From Aquilaria yunnanensis (Eukaryota; Streptophyta; Magnoliopsida; Malvales; Thymelaeaceae): a stretch of 64,000 bases of DNA. The translations under genes and the position numbers were made by a program. Where the stretch lies: NCBI GenBank assembly GCA_039654915.1, contig CM077594.1, positions 22,443,001-22,507,000 on the forward strand, in the 5' to 3' direction. Under the pieces are notes generated by a model. The model did not search any database. It saw only the letters and a list, made by a program, of their open reading frames with translations, and was not told the DNA's origin. Positions 1 to 11,499 of the stretch are shown piece after piece; positions within the stretch are counted from its first letter, which is position 1, and each line of letters opens with the position of its first letter.

Positions 1-29
1 ATTATATTTTTAATAATTATTATTATTAT

Positions 30-399
30 AATTTAAAATATAATAATAATATTATTATTATTATTATCATATATAAGAATATATACTTCACTTATATCAT
101 ATATATACATTAAATATATATATGATACATACATACATTAAATAATGTATCATATGTACCATATTTATATATTTTTTATTAGAATTATAATATGTATAGT
201 TTTAAATATAATTCTTACTATTATTTTTATTATTAAAAATATAATAATATAAATTTAAAATATGTCATATAATAATCATATATGAAATTATATATTTTAC
301 AAAGTACAGTTTTAAAATTTTAGAAACTAAAGTAATATTTTTTAAAACATTTTTTACAAATAAAAATTATAATTTAAAATATCCATTATCATACACATA

Positions 400-457
<58 letters not shown>

Positions 458-700
458 TAATGTATCATACATAAGAATATGTACTTAAAAAATATCATGT
501 GTATACATTAAATATATCATAAATACATACATTAAATAATGTAGATTATTTATATATTTTTATTAGAAATAATAATAGTATGTATATTTATATTTATATT
601 TTTATATATATTCATATTGATCTTATATATATATATACAATTTATAATATATATGAACATATTTTTATAGTGAAATTTAAATTTATGGTTTTAATGTATA
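30..700. repeat. AT-rich tandem duplication, period about 398 bp
   Basis: Two diverged copies of an AT-rich unit follow each other. Landmarks such as ataagaatatat/atgtactt (near 73 and 471) and acatacattaaataatgta (near 129 and 527) recur about 398 bp apart. The whole interval is more than 80% A+T by eye and has no coding signal. The boundaries are approximate. Confidence 0.6.
398..458. repeat. (TAA)n microsatellite
   Basis: About 20 uninterrupted ATA/TAA units lie inside the second copy of the AT-rich duplication. The first copy has only a short, interrupted version near 45-68, so the array has expanded in one copy. Confidence 0.9.
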
Positions 701-724
701 TAATAAACTAATTATCATTTGCAA

Positions 725-960
725 TTCATATAAAATCCCATAACCCTAACCTAACTATAAAGCCCAAAAAACTCATAACCCTAACTTAGCCATAAAGCCC
801 ATAAAGCCCAAAAAACCTAAACCCCTAACCTAGCTATATAAAAACCTAACTATCCCTCTCCCATTCCTACTCTCTATTCTCTGTCATTTCTCGCCTTTTA
901 CCCTCTTCTCCCTCTCTGCAAAAATCCAGCCTTTTAGCACCTTATCCCCGGCCACCAATC
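725..960 (+). promoter_or_regulatory. promoter-like tract: telo-box-like, GCCCA and TATA motifs
   Basis: This tract has three or four repeats of ataaccctaac/cctaac (telo-box-like) interleaved with aagcccaaaa/aagcccata (reverse of the TGGGCY site II motif). A TATA-like ctatataaaaac follows near 832-843, then a strongly CT-rich stretch like a plant 5' leader. This grouping is known from promoters of plant translation genes. No credible ORF follows: the ATG at 988 opens only about 40 codons. It may be a relic promoter or part of a transposon. Confidence 0.35.
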
Positions 961-1814
961 ACCCTACGTCCATCAATCTCCGTCCTCATGTCGCCTTCTC
1001 ACCTCCTATCCATCGATCTCCCTCTTCGCTTCTTGTCCATCCGTCCTCGACCTAATCGTTCTCCCTTCGTCGAATTGCCGAACAAATGCCTCCTCACTGA
1101 GCCACCTCGCTGACACCTCTTTGCCTCTCCACCTCTCCCACAATGATGGGTTTCCTCCTATCTTCACAGATTTCAATTTCTATTTTGTAACCTATATATG
1201 TTTCTTCCCCTCTTCACTTATTTTGATTTCGATTTTGTGAATAATTTGATGTTTGATTTTCTACTTTTAGTTGCAATTTTTGTGTATGCACTTGTAGATA
1301 CAGTTATCTCGTTTTGATTTGGTAAATTTGGTTGTTTGAATGTAGATCCAGTTGTTTGATTTTCGTAAATTTGGTAAATCCTGTTGTTTTATTGTTGTGA
1401 ATGTTTTTATTTCTGTTAATTTTTTGTTAATTGTTGTGATATTTTTAATTTGGTTAATTTTTGAATTTTTGTGAAATTTAAAATTTTTATTAATTTCGGT
1501 GAACTTTTACCGAATTTTGTGAATTTTTTTGAATTTTGTGATTTTTGTAAGTATTATTATAATTTTGTGCAATTTTTTATTTTTAATTTTTTTTATGTAT
1601 TTTAGTGAATTTTGTGGTATTAATAAAATCTTTGTTACATAATTGTACTAAATACAATTTTTAGTCAATATAACATTTAGTAAATATGACATAGATTTTT
1701 CGGTTTTGTTATATTACTTTATAATTATTTGTACATTAATTTGTTAAAATTTAATGGGAATTATACTATTAACTATTTTAGATTTCTTCGCATATATTTT
1801 TTTAAAATAATTTT

Positions 1815-2200
1815 CGTATCCAACGGTTCCTCGTTGGAAACTGTTTTAATTTTTTTAAATCCTAAAATAATTACCAACGGTCTGTCATGTTGGAAATATT
1901 ACCAACTCATTAGTGCATTGGTATTTACTAACGTGCACGTGCGTTGGTAATTTCGTCACCCATTGGACAAAATTCTAGGACATGACCATTAGTAATTACC
2001 AACATGCATGTTATCAAAGTGTTCGCGTTGGAAATGACCAATGGCTTAAATTTTGCGCATTGGTGACTGAATTTTCAACAAGCGACTTACCAATGCGCTG
2101 CGCATTTACCAACGGCTACGTGTTGCAAATTCAAAATTACCAACGTGTAACCGTTAGAAATACACTTTGATAAATGCCAGAATTTTAGTGGTGGTGTAAC
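1815..2200. repeat. palindromic accaacg/cgttggt cluster, CACTA-like subterminal repeats
   Basis: At least eight imperfect inverted units of the form accaacg...cgttggt(aat) are packed into about 350 bp (near 1820, 1872, 1927, 1998, 2030, 2090, 2118 and 2140). The cluster ends with ttttagtg at about 2188-2195, resembling the TAGTG end of CACTA (En/Spm) elements. Dense short subterminal repeats are typical of that superfamily. I see no matching CACTA left end, so this is probably one end of a truncated or non-autonomous element. Confidence 0.45.
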
Positions 2201-2552
2201 TTGAATGAAACTATAGGAAATAAGTTTTATTTACTCAATTTTTTGACATAGCTATATAAACCTTCTTTTACCTCACTTTTGCGCAGCCCAATTTTTTTGC
2301 CTTAGATTTGTCTCACTGAGTCACCGCCCCCAATTGGTTTCTTCATTTGCTTTAAATCACCACCATGGCCATCGTCTTCTTTGAATTGTATTGCTAACTC
2401 CAACAGCCAACCTCTCAAATCTCCTCAAGATCTAAAAGTTCTCTTATTCTTACATATTTGACAATAAATATCTAGCATGGATTGCCTTCAAACTCATCCA
2501 TTTGGTTTAGCTGCCGTCGAAGGGACCATCGATGAAAACAGAACAAACTCGT

Positions 2553-2735
2553 GGTTATCGGCAACAAATCAAAAAGGAAATTTTTTATTCTTCTTCTTCT
2601 ATCACTTCTTGTGTGTTCGGTTATTGTGATTTGAAAAGATCTATGGTTATTAGCAACAAATCAAAAAGAAAATTCTTGATTCTTCTTCTTTTATTACTCT
2701 TGTGTGTTTGGTTATTCTAGTTTGAGAAGAAAAGT
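2553..2735. repeat. 92-bp tandem duplication
   Basis: Two adjacent copies share ggttat..gcaacaaatcaaaaa, a TTC-rich tract and cttgtgtgttcggttatt-like ends. They start at 2553 and 2645 and differ by roughly a dozen substitutions. Short ORFs across it are artefacts. Confidence 0.8.
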
Positions 2736-2789
2736 ATAGATTGGTTCTTGAAAAATTAGGGGATAGAGGTTGAAGAAGTTTGAGTAGAT

Positions 2790-2968
2790 TATACGTATTT
2801 TGAAATTGAATTATAGAACCAAACCAACCAAAGTGTATTTCAGTTAGTTTGGTTTCAGTTCTTGTTATAAGTTTAGGTGGTTTAGTTGACGAAATTCAAA
2901 ACCGAAAACTAAACGGTTTTAAGCATTTCAATCGGTTAGTGACCAAACCGACCAAATGATCAACCCTA
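2790..2968. repeat. inverted-repeat fragment resembling a hAT MITE end
   Basis: Repeated accaaacc/ggtttggt and accgacc/cggttt words lead to an end reading gatcaaccctatc. In reverse this is TAGGGTTGATC, resembling hAT termini. No matching left terminus or target duplication was found, so this is a weak call. Confidence 0.3.
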
Positions 2969-2969
2969 T

Positions 2970-4008
2970 CCACATCTAGTCTCTCTTCAAGACTTTTCTT
3001 TTCCTTTCTTTCTTCTTTCTTTCCACTCAACATTTTACTTGCTTCGCTAGCCATTCTTATAACATAATCACTTGCATTCAAATGTAATTCCATTTATATG
3101 AACTCTCTTATCACTTAGCCTAATCTTAAATCCTATTAGCTCCATGTATTTCAAATAAAATTTGTCAGTTGTGTAAATACTATTAAATTCAAATCTCATC
3201 AAATCTTCCGCCTTTCATTCCTCAATAGGCTTGCCAATCTTATCTGCAATACTTTTCCAATCAAAATGCTCATTTTCCATCACATTTTGCTTACTTGTGG
3301 CTTTAGCTTCTGTTGCCATTAACACACCATACATTACTAGAAACTTCACATTACCACATTAAGTCACTAAAAATACAAATTTTGCCTTATTTAAGAATAC
3401 ATCTTTTACTTTTGGCTATTAATTCTTGATAAAGTTCTACTACATATTTTTTCCGAATCAAATTTTGTAACCTCAAAATGATGTTTATGTGCACAATAAT
3501 GACAACTTTAACTATCAATACGACATTTCCACATTCAAGAATAATGATATCATTCGTAAAATTTGGACCTTATCATAACATTTCTATGCAGAACAATAGC
3601 GTTATTTTCTATGAATATGAAACTTTCATATTCAATAGCGACAATATGTATTTTTCATTTAAATCTCTAAATCCTATATAAATTAAAAAAATTCTCGTAC
3701 TACTTTACATACTTCATTTCCTCTTCCCTTATTATGTTACATTGTTTCAACATATTATATGTTAAATTTTTTTTCAACCCATTATTTTTTACCCAAACTA
3801 AATGATGTCATATATTTTTCTTTCCTATATGTGCTAATGATTCTAATTCTCATACCTTATTCACTTTTAAATTTTCTTTACACTGAATTCATATGCAATC
3901 CAATAAAAGATTTAAATTACAATTACATTGTCTATGCATTATAAACTATATGTATTGCCTAGAACTTCAACTAAGGTAGTCCTATATGGCTTACACATAT
4001 TACTCACA
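2970..4008. other. no gene seen
   Basis: AT-rich intergenic DNA. Short ORFs here (around 3478-3681 and 3759-3944) have low-complexity composition and no recognisable domain. Confidence 0.5.
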
Positions 4009-4016
4009 CATTCGAC

Positions 4017-4899
4017 TAGGGGTGAAAGACATCCACCCTAATCCGAAATCCAACCCGAAACCCGACATATAGGGTCGGGTTACTAACCCAATATCCAACA
4101 TATAGGGTCAGGTCAATGAAGTGAAAAATAAGTATTCGAGTCAACCCGAACCTGACCCTATTCAAAGACTCAAAACCACCCGATTGACCGGATTTTAAAA
4201 TTTTCCTATATATAAAGCCCAGCCCAAGACAATAATTTGCTTGGGCCCATTACACAAGCCCAGCCTAACCCTACACTTACCCTAAACTAAGTGTAACCGA
4301 CTCTCATCCCCATCCGGGCCATCCCATCCTGTCGCCTACTGTTGTTCTACTCGAAATTGAATATGCTCTTTTGCCCTTACGCCACCGTCCAGCTTCTATT
4401 GCCTTGCCGTGTTAGGTTTAGGTTGTAAAGCGGATTGTGTAGCTGGTTGTCCTTTGATTCTTTGTCTGGTGGCGATGGATGGGAGATTGGCAACCTGAGC
4501 CAAGACGACGACGACTGGGGCAGCCATCGGGAGGATGGGCGATAAGCGACGACGACGGAGCACTACGGATGGAGAAGAGGATTGAATCGCACGACGCTCT
4601 CCTCTTTGATTGAGTGTCGCCAGCAGACGAGCAACACTCTACAGTGACTTTATGGGGTTGTCGACGGTGGCATGAAGGATTGGGGCCGGCGAGCGCTAGC
4701 GGCGGATGAGGCATTTGGCGATGAAGTGCTGGTTTATTTCGGGTAAACCCGACCCTAACCCTATTTTTTTAGGTTAGGGTTAGTTTGAGTTAAGCCAATA
4801 AATAGGATCGGGTCGGGTTGTAATTTTCGGATGGAGAAGTTACTTGAAAATTTCAGGTTTCGACCTGAACCCGATCCTAACTCGAAATTTACAGCCCTA
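4017..4899. mobile_element. non-autonomous hAT element (883 bp) with 8-bp TSD
   Basis: The termini are TAGGGGTGAAAG at the left and, in reverse, TAGGGCTGTAAATTTC at the right; both fit the hAT TIR pattern TAGGGNTGNNA. The element is flanked by an exact 8-bp target duplication, cattcgac (4009-4016 and 4900-4907). Subterminal regions are packed with gggtcgggtt/aacccgaccc-type words in both orientations, probably transposase-binding repeats. The GC-rich centre (about 4300-4720) has no transposase. An ORF there on the minus strand (4418-4714) has no recognised domain and is probably spurious. Confidence 0.9.
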
Positions 4900-5292
4900 C
4901 ATTCGACCATAATACATTTGGATTCTCCTCGCTATGAAAGACTAAAGTTTTTTTACTAATTTATTATTATATTGTTCTCATGTGCTATTCTTTTTATTCA
5001 TACATTATTATAAGACAATTTATATTTATGTTGTACTTTCATACAAATTAATAACACTAAATTTGTTATTTTCTTAATCTCATTTTTCAATATATGCTTT
5101 ACTTTACAATTTCTCCACCCTTTAAACTTTTTATCTATGTTTTATTGTCATTCAAAATACTTTTTCTTTTTCACCAAAAGAGAATTCATTACAAAAGAGC
5201 TTTAAGGGGGCTCAAAGACTACATCAGCGAGGTTCTGAAGGCTATAAACAGAAGAGGGACACTCAGTCCAACATTCACTCTTGCACCCATTT

Positions 5293-5880
5293 TCAAATGC
5301 ACAAAGCACACTTATTAGCTATTATGGAGACTTTCATAAAAAAACAAGAAGAAAAGTTATGCTGCAAGGTTTTAATATCTGAGATCAAAAAAACAATCCT
5401 CCAGTCTTCCTTATCCTTCAGATTGCCAATGAGATCCGCATCACAAGTTTCAACTTCAACATTAGAATAACAAAGTCCTTTCAAGTCCTGAAGCCCCTTT
5501 TTTATGGTCTTAGCTAGGGCTGCTTTTGTATGACTAGCAGAAGCAAGCACAACGTCAACTCTTAAAACATTCCACTGCCAATCTCTAGCCAGATATGCCA
5601 TCCCAAAGAGCTTATCCTCTTTAACTGCTGCCATATTAAGCTTGGCCGAGCCATGCCTTGGCTTAAGCCACCCATCGGAATGCTTATGTCTGCCACTGTG
5701 ATGACTTAATACTCTAGCATTTTGTGAAGAGCTCCTTAAAACTCAGAAACTGCATGTTGCATCCTGTGAATAACAACTACAAGATTTCCTCCGCTGCAAA
5801 ATAGCTTCATTTCTTGCCAACCAAATGTACTAACAAATATAAGCAATAGTCGATTTAGTAACCTCTTTAGCTATACTTGG
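5293..5880 (-). pseudogene. LINE-type RNase H-like (RVT_3) fragment
   Basis: Reading leftward from about 5870, the translation has a QYIWLARNEAILQRRK segment, which is the end of the reverse-transcriptase zinc-binding region. It is followed by WLKP..GSAKLNMAAV and a SNVEVETCDADLIGNL segment ending in a WRIVFLISDIKTL motif. This order is characteristic of the C-terminal RNase H-like domain of plant non-LTR retroelements or their domesticated relatives. The open part is 113 codons (5293-5634). Upstream coding is broken by stops and there is no RT next to it, so I call it a dead fragment. It differs from the LINE at 28316, which ends without RNase H. Confidence 0.65.
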
Positions 5881-7184
5881 TTATTGCCCAACGAGTGAAA
5901 AGCCTTAACAAGCCACTGGTCAAAGGTTCCAATTGCTGCATTGTACAGTTTATAATCCAAACAACCAAACCAGATTAAATGAGTCCACTCACACTATTGC
6001 ACCATATGTTCAACTGACTCATCATAAGAACAAAAAGGCATCTAGGCTCAATTGGGATACCTTTTTTAGTGAAATTCAAGTAGACTGCCACCTTATTTTG
6101 GCACAACCGACAAAGGAAATTCTCATATACAACAATGTAAAAGTAATGCACCATTTTTCCTTATATTTTTATGTGTTTTTTTAAAAATAAAAGCTTACAA
6201 ATTTATATTTACACATATTTTTAAATCACATAACATAAAATTTTCTTATTTATTCATTTTGCTACTTTTTCTAAATTTTTTTATATTTTTATATTATCTC
6301 ATCCTACTATATTTGCTCCATTTGACATTTTAGAATAGTTTGACTTGAATTTATTCATATTATTGTTTTATAGAAAAAAAAATTAAAAAATATACTTAGA
6401 AACTATAGGTCTTGATTTATCATTCATATATAAAGGCTTTTTATTTATATACTAAAATATTAGAAACAAAAAAAATCATAAATTAATTGCTAAAAAATAA
6501 ATAGTGTAAAGAATTTGAGATGGATGGAGTAAATTTTTTTATAAATTTTTTTGTTTACTATTTAAATTTTTAAACATTTTTAGGATAAGAATACTAAAAT
6601 TATTCAACAAGGGAAGAAAACTCTGGTTAATATTGGGCAACATGAGGCCTACATAAAAGAAAGATCAAAGAAAGTGCCATGAACTCGGTGCCTAAAGCTG
6701 AGTTCTTACACATGAGTCTTTGAGTCATGGGGCTTTAGATAAGTTTTCTGCCACTGTAATGGACAAGTAATCTAGCAAATTACTTATCATTCAAGTTTTT
6801 ACTTCATTGGAATAAACAGTATTTTATATCTTAAATACATTTTTAATTGCTTTCCATGCGCTACTGTTGGTTTAATCTTGGAATAAATAGTCTGCTTTTG
6901 GAATCAATTTCCTACCATTTTCCCATTTCGGTTGGGCTAAAACTGAACTCTGAGTCTGGACTGACCACTCTAGCTTGGTCGTTCACAGCTCATTTCACAT
7001 CCCAACGCATGGACTTAAACCAAAAACGAAATTCATTCCGGGAAAAAGTCACACTCTATTATCCTTCCCCCGTGTGGCCACTCTTGTCACCTGAATCAGC
7101 CCTCTGTTTATTGTTTTTCTTCCTTCATTTCTCTTCTGTGAAAACCTCTTCAGGGGCTAAGAACTTATCAATCAAAGAAGCTAG
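5881..7184. other. no gene seen; AT-rich flank of the REM pseudogene
   Basis: Mostly AT-rich (6180-6560). An open frame at 6847-7239 runs into the pseudogene's first exon in another frame and shows no domain. It is most likely old 5' flank or untranslated sequence. Confidence 0.4.
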
Positions 7185-8285
7185 ATGTCGACAAGGGCGA
7201 CAGAAAGATCTAACAAGCTTGCTTTATGCAAGATTATAGTAGGGAACTTCACAAATTCGGTGGTAATAAAATCTTCATCCTCACTCCATTATTCTTCTTT
7301 GTTGTATTTGTAAATTGCTACTTTAGAGCTTTGATGCTAAAACACCCTTGAGCTCGCTCCATCTTGCTACTGCTCAGCTGGTTCTTTCCAATATTGCATC
7401 TGAACATTCTCTGCTTTAGCCTCTGGTTTGTTATCTTGTGAGTCAGTTAAGGCAAACTAAAGTTGCATATATTACTTAAGTAGCTTTTAGTTTTTTATGC
7501 CATGTAACTATGTTTTATTTCTATATTGATCTGTGTTGATTAGGAGAATTAGTAGGAGTTAGGATCACACTAATTTAGAAAGTTATTAGGAGTTTGGGAA
7601 GTAGTTGTTAGGAGTTATTAGAGGGACAGTCTGCCCATCTTCTTGCTCTCTCCATCACTCATCTTTCTTGATATTTGTATATATGTTGGCTAAACAAAGG
7701 ATATATATTATTGTTTTTTTTTTCTATTTTTTGTTGTAGAGAATTCTACCAGAATTTGTCAGGTGTCTACAAAGGAAATGTACCTAAGGCATTTGTTCTA
7801 GAATAGGTGAAACAATGAGAGTTGAGACTGAAAAGAGAAACCAAGATTGGTTTTTGGGCTATGGATGGACCAATTTTGTAATGGAACAAGACTTGTGGCA
7901 TGGAGACTTGTTGCATTTTTCTATGATTGACAAGTCAAGCTTTGAAGTCTTCTCACTGTGTAAGAGTTGTTGCTCCAAGAAGTTGAAAAAATATTCGAGA
8001 ATGGAGATTTCGGATGTTGAGGCGAGAGTGGAGAAAGTGGAAGACTCTAGTAGGGGTATCATGTTCATGGTTTTATCTTTCTAACCATTTGAATGGAAGG
8101 GTGGATTCATTTTAATTTTACGTGCTTCTATTCCATTTTCTAAATGTTGCAATACCAGGGCAAGGGGCCAAGAGAACAAAAAACAAAAGGAACTTGTTAT
8201 ACCAGAAACTAAACTTCCATCCTTCAAGGTGACTTTGGCTGATTATAGAAGATATGATATTGCAAGAAACACTTTCTTAAAAAAA
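7185..8285 (+). pseudogene. truncated REM/B3-domain paralogue
   Basis: This is collinear with exons 1-3 of the intact gene at 15519. Exon 1 (7185-7262) is open for 26 codons and ends at a GT in the same place, followed by the same taaaatcttcatcctc-like intron start. Exon 2 (7740-8055) starts RILPEFVR, then has a frameshift near 7773 and in-frame stops. It resumes homology at RVETEK (from 7815) through WFLGYGWTNFV, LWHGDLLHFSMID and KSCCS. Exon 3 (about 8158-8262) gives a PSFKVTLADYRRYDI segment. Its donor is gc instead of gt, and homology stops near 8285, so the second B3 domain is missing. B3 domains are plant DNA-binding modules. This copy cannot make a functional two-B3 protein, although the open 89-codon piece (7815-8084) still holds most of the first B3 core. 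Confidence 0.85.
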
Positions 8286-8916
8286 AAAACAAAAAATAAA
8301 TATTTTTAATCTTTAACCTGTAATGTAACAGTAAGAGGCAAGTTTTCAATAGGAAACCTAGTAAGGAACATTTACTAATCATCAAATCCTCACTATGATC
8401 AGCTTACATTTAACCTACAAGAAGAATGAAAAACAAATAGAAGCTGAACATTACAATAACAAGAAATAAAACAAACAACATCCAGCATACAAAAGAACAA
8501 CTAAACATAAACAGAAACGAAACAAGAGAATTATTCAAACAAACAGAAGCTTCATGGAAGCTACATTGCAAGCCCTTTATCACTTCACTATACTGAGTTC
8601 AATATCCAAAAAGGGATTCAATACACTAGCTAGCTAAACCACTTTGCTCCCGGTTGCACAAAAAAGCCATGAAGACTTTACACTAGACTAGATTGGTCTC
8701 ACAATTTTGTTCCTTCGTAAGCCAAAGCTTAAACCCCATTGGAAGACAATGATCAGTCAAATAATCCCCTTAGGAGAGCCATAATTATCCAAATCACTCA
8801 ATGTTCTATGTCCTATGATAATATTATAGAAATTATGCAGAGGAGGTTGTGTTCCTTACTATACAATACTTGCTATTAAAGTTCCTACACAAGTTTTGCC
8901 TTGTTCTTGAAGAAAA
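8286..8916. other. no gene seen between REM pseudogene and Copia element
   Basis: A-rich, low-complexity non-coding sequence. I see no similarity to the sequence downstream of exon 3 in the intact REM gene. Confidence 0.4.
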
Positions 8917-9512
8917 TGTTACGACTGTAGTGGGTGATAAACTTCAAATGCAAGATGATTAGAAAAATGACACTACAAAACTTACGTGGTTCACCCTTAA
9001 TTTAGGGCTACGTCCATAAGACAAACTTCGAGATTTTCTTCCACTATAAAAATAGTAGGCTTACAGAGAGAAAAACTTCTTTAGACAAAAATTCTAAAGG
9101 TATGAGATAAACCCAAAATAGTGGCAATTAAGAGTTTTCGAAACACCCCAAATAAATGTCTCACTATTTTGTCACTCTCTAAAAAATAAATCTCTCTCAC
9201 AACTTTTCTTTTGCTCAGAGAAATGGGCAAGTTATGTGTTTTTAACTGAGAAGAACAAAAGGCTATTTATAGCCAAAGCACCACATTGCTCCTATCCGAA
9301 TTTCAACAAATTTGGCACTGTACTCAGTTGTATCTTCTCAATTTTCCAATTCTGCTACATTTGTTCTAGCTGCACCACCAGCCGCAATGTTAGACTAAAA
9401 AGGAGAAGAAAAAAACAAGGGAAAATAAAGAAAAAGAAAAGAAGAGAAAAGAAAGAGAAAAATAAGGACAAAAATAAAGAACCCCACATGGGGGGGGGGG
9501 GAAGAGTCAACA
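8917..9512 (-). repeat. Copia 3' LTR
   Basis: On the plus strand it begins TGTTACGACTG and ends GAGTCAACA. It contains a run of 12 G (9490-9501) that is only 4 G in the other LTR. The internal neighbour atttccctcac reads as a purine tract on the minus strand, suitable as the polypurine primer. Confidence 0.85.
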
Positions 9513-9829
9513 ATTTCCCTCACTCACCTCATGTGGGAGTTCCACCATTCCTGCTACAAGTCAACAATATTCAAACATTTCTTTCAGTAGACTATTGGTC
9601 AACATATCATATCTGTTTTCATCAAAATAGATCTTCTCAAGCTGTAATAGCTTCATCTCTAATGCATTCCTTACCAGTGATATCTTTCATCAATTTGCTT
9701 CGATCTGGAATGAAAGGAGGAATTCTTACCAAGATGAATTGCACTCTGACTATCATAGAACGGCTGATATTTCTCCCAGTGAAAACTAAGTTCTTTTAAA
9801 AACTTCTTCATCCTTAAAAACTATTTACA

Positions 9830-10340
9830 TGCTACTATTTACATGCTTCCGTTGCTGCAATAAACTCTGTCTCAGTCGTTGAAAGGGCAACACATTTCTA
9901 TAGCCTTCACTGCCATGACACAGCTCTCCTTGTAAATGTAATAAGGTAACCTAATGTAGACTTTCTTGAATCAACATTGCCAGCTATATCTCTATCTGTG
10001 TAGCCAACTAACACAGGTCTTGCATTCCCAAAACGTAAACACATTTTGGAAGTATCATAAAGATATCTAAAAGTCTATTTCACAGCAGGCCAATGTTCCT
10101 TATTAGGATTTGAAAGGAATATACTCACTACACCAACTGAATAAGCAATATCTAGCTGTGTACATACCATGACATACATTAAACTTCCAACTACTGAGGT
10201 ATATGGAAACTTTTCCATTTCTTCCTTATATGGAAACTTTTCCATTTCTTCCTTCTCTTTATCTATAAAAGGGCATTATTTGGAACTTAATCTAAAGTGA
10301 ATAACAAGAGGATAGCTAATCGCTTTAGCTTTGTCCATAT
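9830..10340 (-). pseudogene. Copia RNase H remnant
   Basis: Translating leftward gives degenerate Copia RNase H sequence ending in an ALSTTETEFIAATEAC-like segment (9840-9890), the conserved end of the domain. Stops and frameshifts are present. Confidence 0.7.
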
Positions 10341-10476
10341 TGAACCTCTGAAGTACTTTCTCAATGTACTTCTCCTACGATAACCACAATTTCTCGATGC
10401 CCCTATCTCTTGTTATCTTTATTCTAAGAATTTGTTTTGCTGGCCCTAAGTCTTTCATAGCAAAAGACTTACTCAA

Positions 10477-11109
10477 CTACTTTTTCAAGCTGTTGATTTT
10501 GGAAATATTCTGGCCAACAATCAATATATTATCCACATAGTGCAATAGAACAATGAAATCATCATCAGAGAATTTTTGCATAAACACAAAGTGATTTGAA
10601 GTAGTCTTCTTGTAACCTTGCTCCTCCATAACTGACTTAAACTTCTTAAGCCATTGCCTGGGTGTCTGCTTTAAACCATACAAGCTTTTCTTTAGCTTAC
10701 AAACATAGTCCTATTTTCCTTTTACTTCAAAACCCTTTGGCTACTCCATGTATACTTCTTTTTCTAAGTCATCATGTAGGAAGACAGTTTTTACATCCAT
10801 TTGCTTAATCTCCAAGTTGAGACTTGCTGCAAGTCCTATAACTGTACGGATATATGTCATTTTCATAACCGGTGAAAAAATCTTATCAAAGTCAATACTT
10901 TTCCTTTCGCTAAAACCCTTGACAATTAATCTAGCTTTGAACCGTGGTTGTGAATTGGATTTTTCAAACTTGATTTTAAATACCCATTTGTTTTTCAAAA
11001 CCCTTTTGCCTTTTGGCAACTTCACCAGCTTAAATGTTTTATTGTCATGCAAAGATCTTATTTCTTCTTGCATGGTGTCAATCCACTTTTCCTTGTGTTC
11101 ATCATCCAT
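10477..11109 (-). pseudogene. Copia reverse transcriptase remnant
   Basis: Two open blocks carry the Copia RT. The first (10741-11109) contains FKARLIVKGFSE and a QMDVKTVFLHDDLE segment. The second (10477-10683) begins MYGLKQTPRQW and contains YVDNILIVG. The catalytic YVDD is YVDN here, and a frameshift and stop separate the blocks, so it is not a functional enzyme. Confidence 0.85.
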
Positions 11110-11499
11110 AGCTTCATCAAAGATCTCTGTTCTCCCCCATCAGTCAATACATACTCATTTTTAGAATATCTAGTATAGCGTTGTCTGACTCTATTAAATC
11201 TCTTTAAAACTGAAGTAACCACTGGCATTGGTGGTTGATAATGAATATCATCATCATCAGCATTACCCGGTTCATTCTCATTAGGAGTATCATGATCACC
11301 TTCATTTGGTTGATTATTTTGTATATCATCTCCAACTTGTCTTTGCACTGCCGTTATAAGAATCAACTATAAGTCTATTGAACTATCACCGGATCTTGAA
11401 GCACTTTTCCCAATTTTCTCAATATCCTCAATGGTCTGAACTTCAACAAATACAACATCATGACTTCTGAAAAATCTCTTCATGGCTAGATCAAAAAAT

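Noticed and set aside
398..458. Possible CRISPR or satellite array
   Set aside because: It is a simple trinucleotide repeat; no spacer structure exists anywhere in the window, and this is plant nuclear DNA.
725..830. ccctaac repeats as interstitial telomere
   Set aside because: Only three or four imperfect units separated by other sequence; telo-box promoter motifs are the better explanation, not a TTTAGGG array.
4418..4714. 98-codon minus ORF in the hAT MITE
   Set aside because: Pro/Ser/Arg-rich translation of the GC-rich centre with no domain; non-autonomous elements commonly contain such chance frames.
9236..9799. 187-codon plus-strand ORF
   Set aside because: It spans the Copia LTR end, including the G12 run and A-rich low-complexity sequence; it has no domain and reads across element parts.
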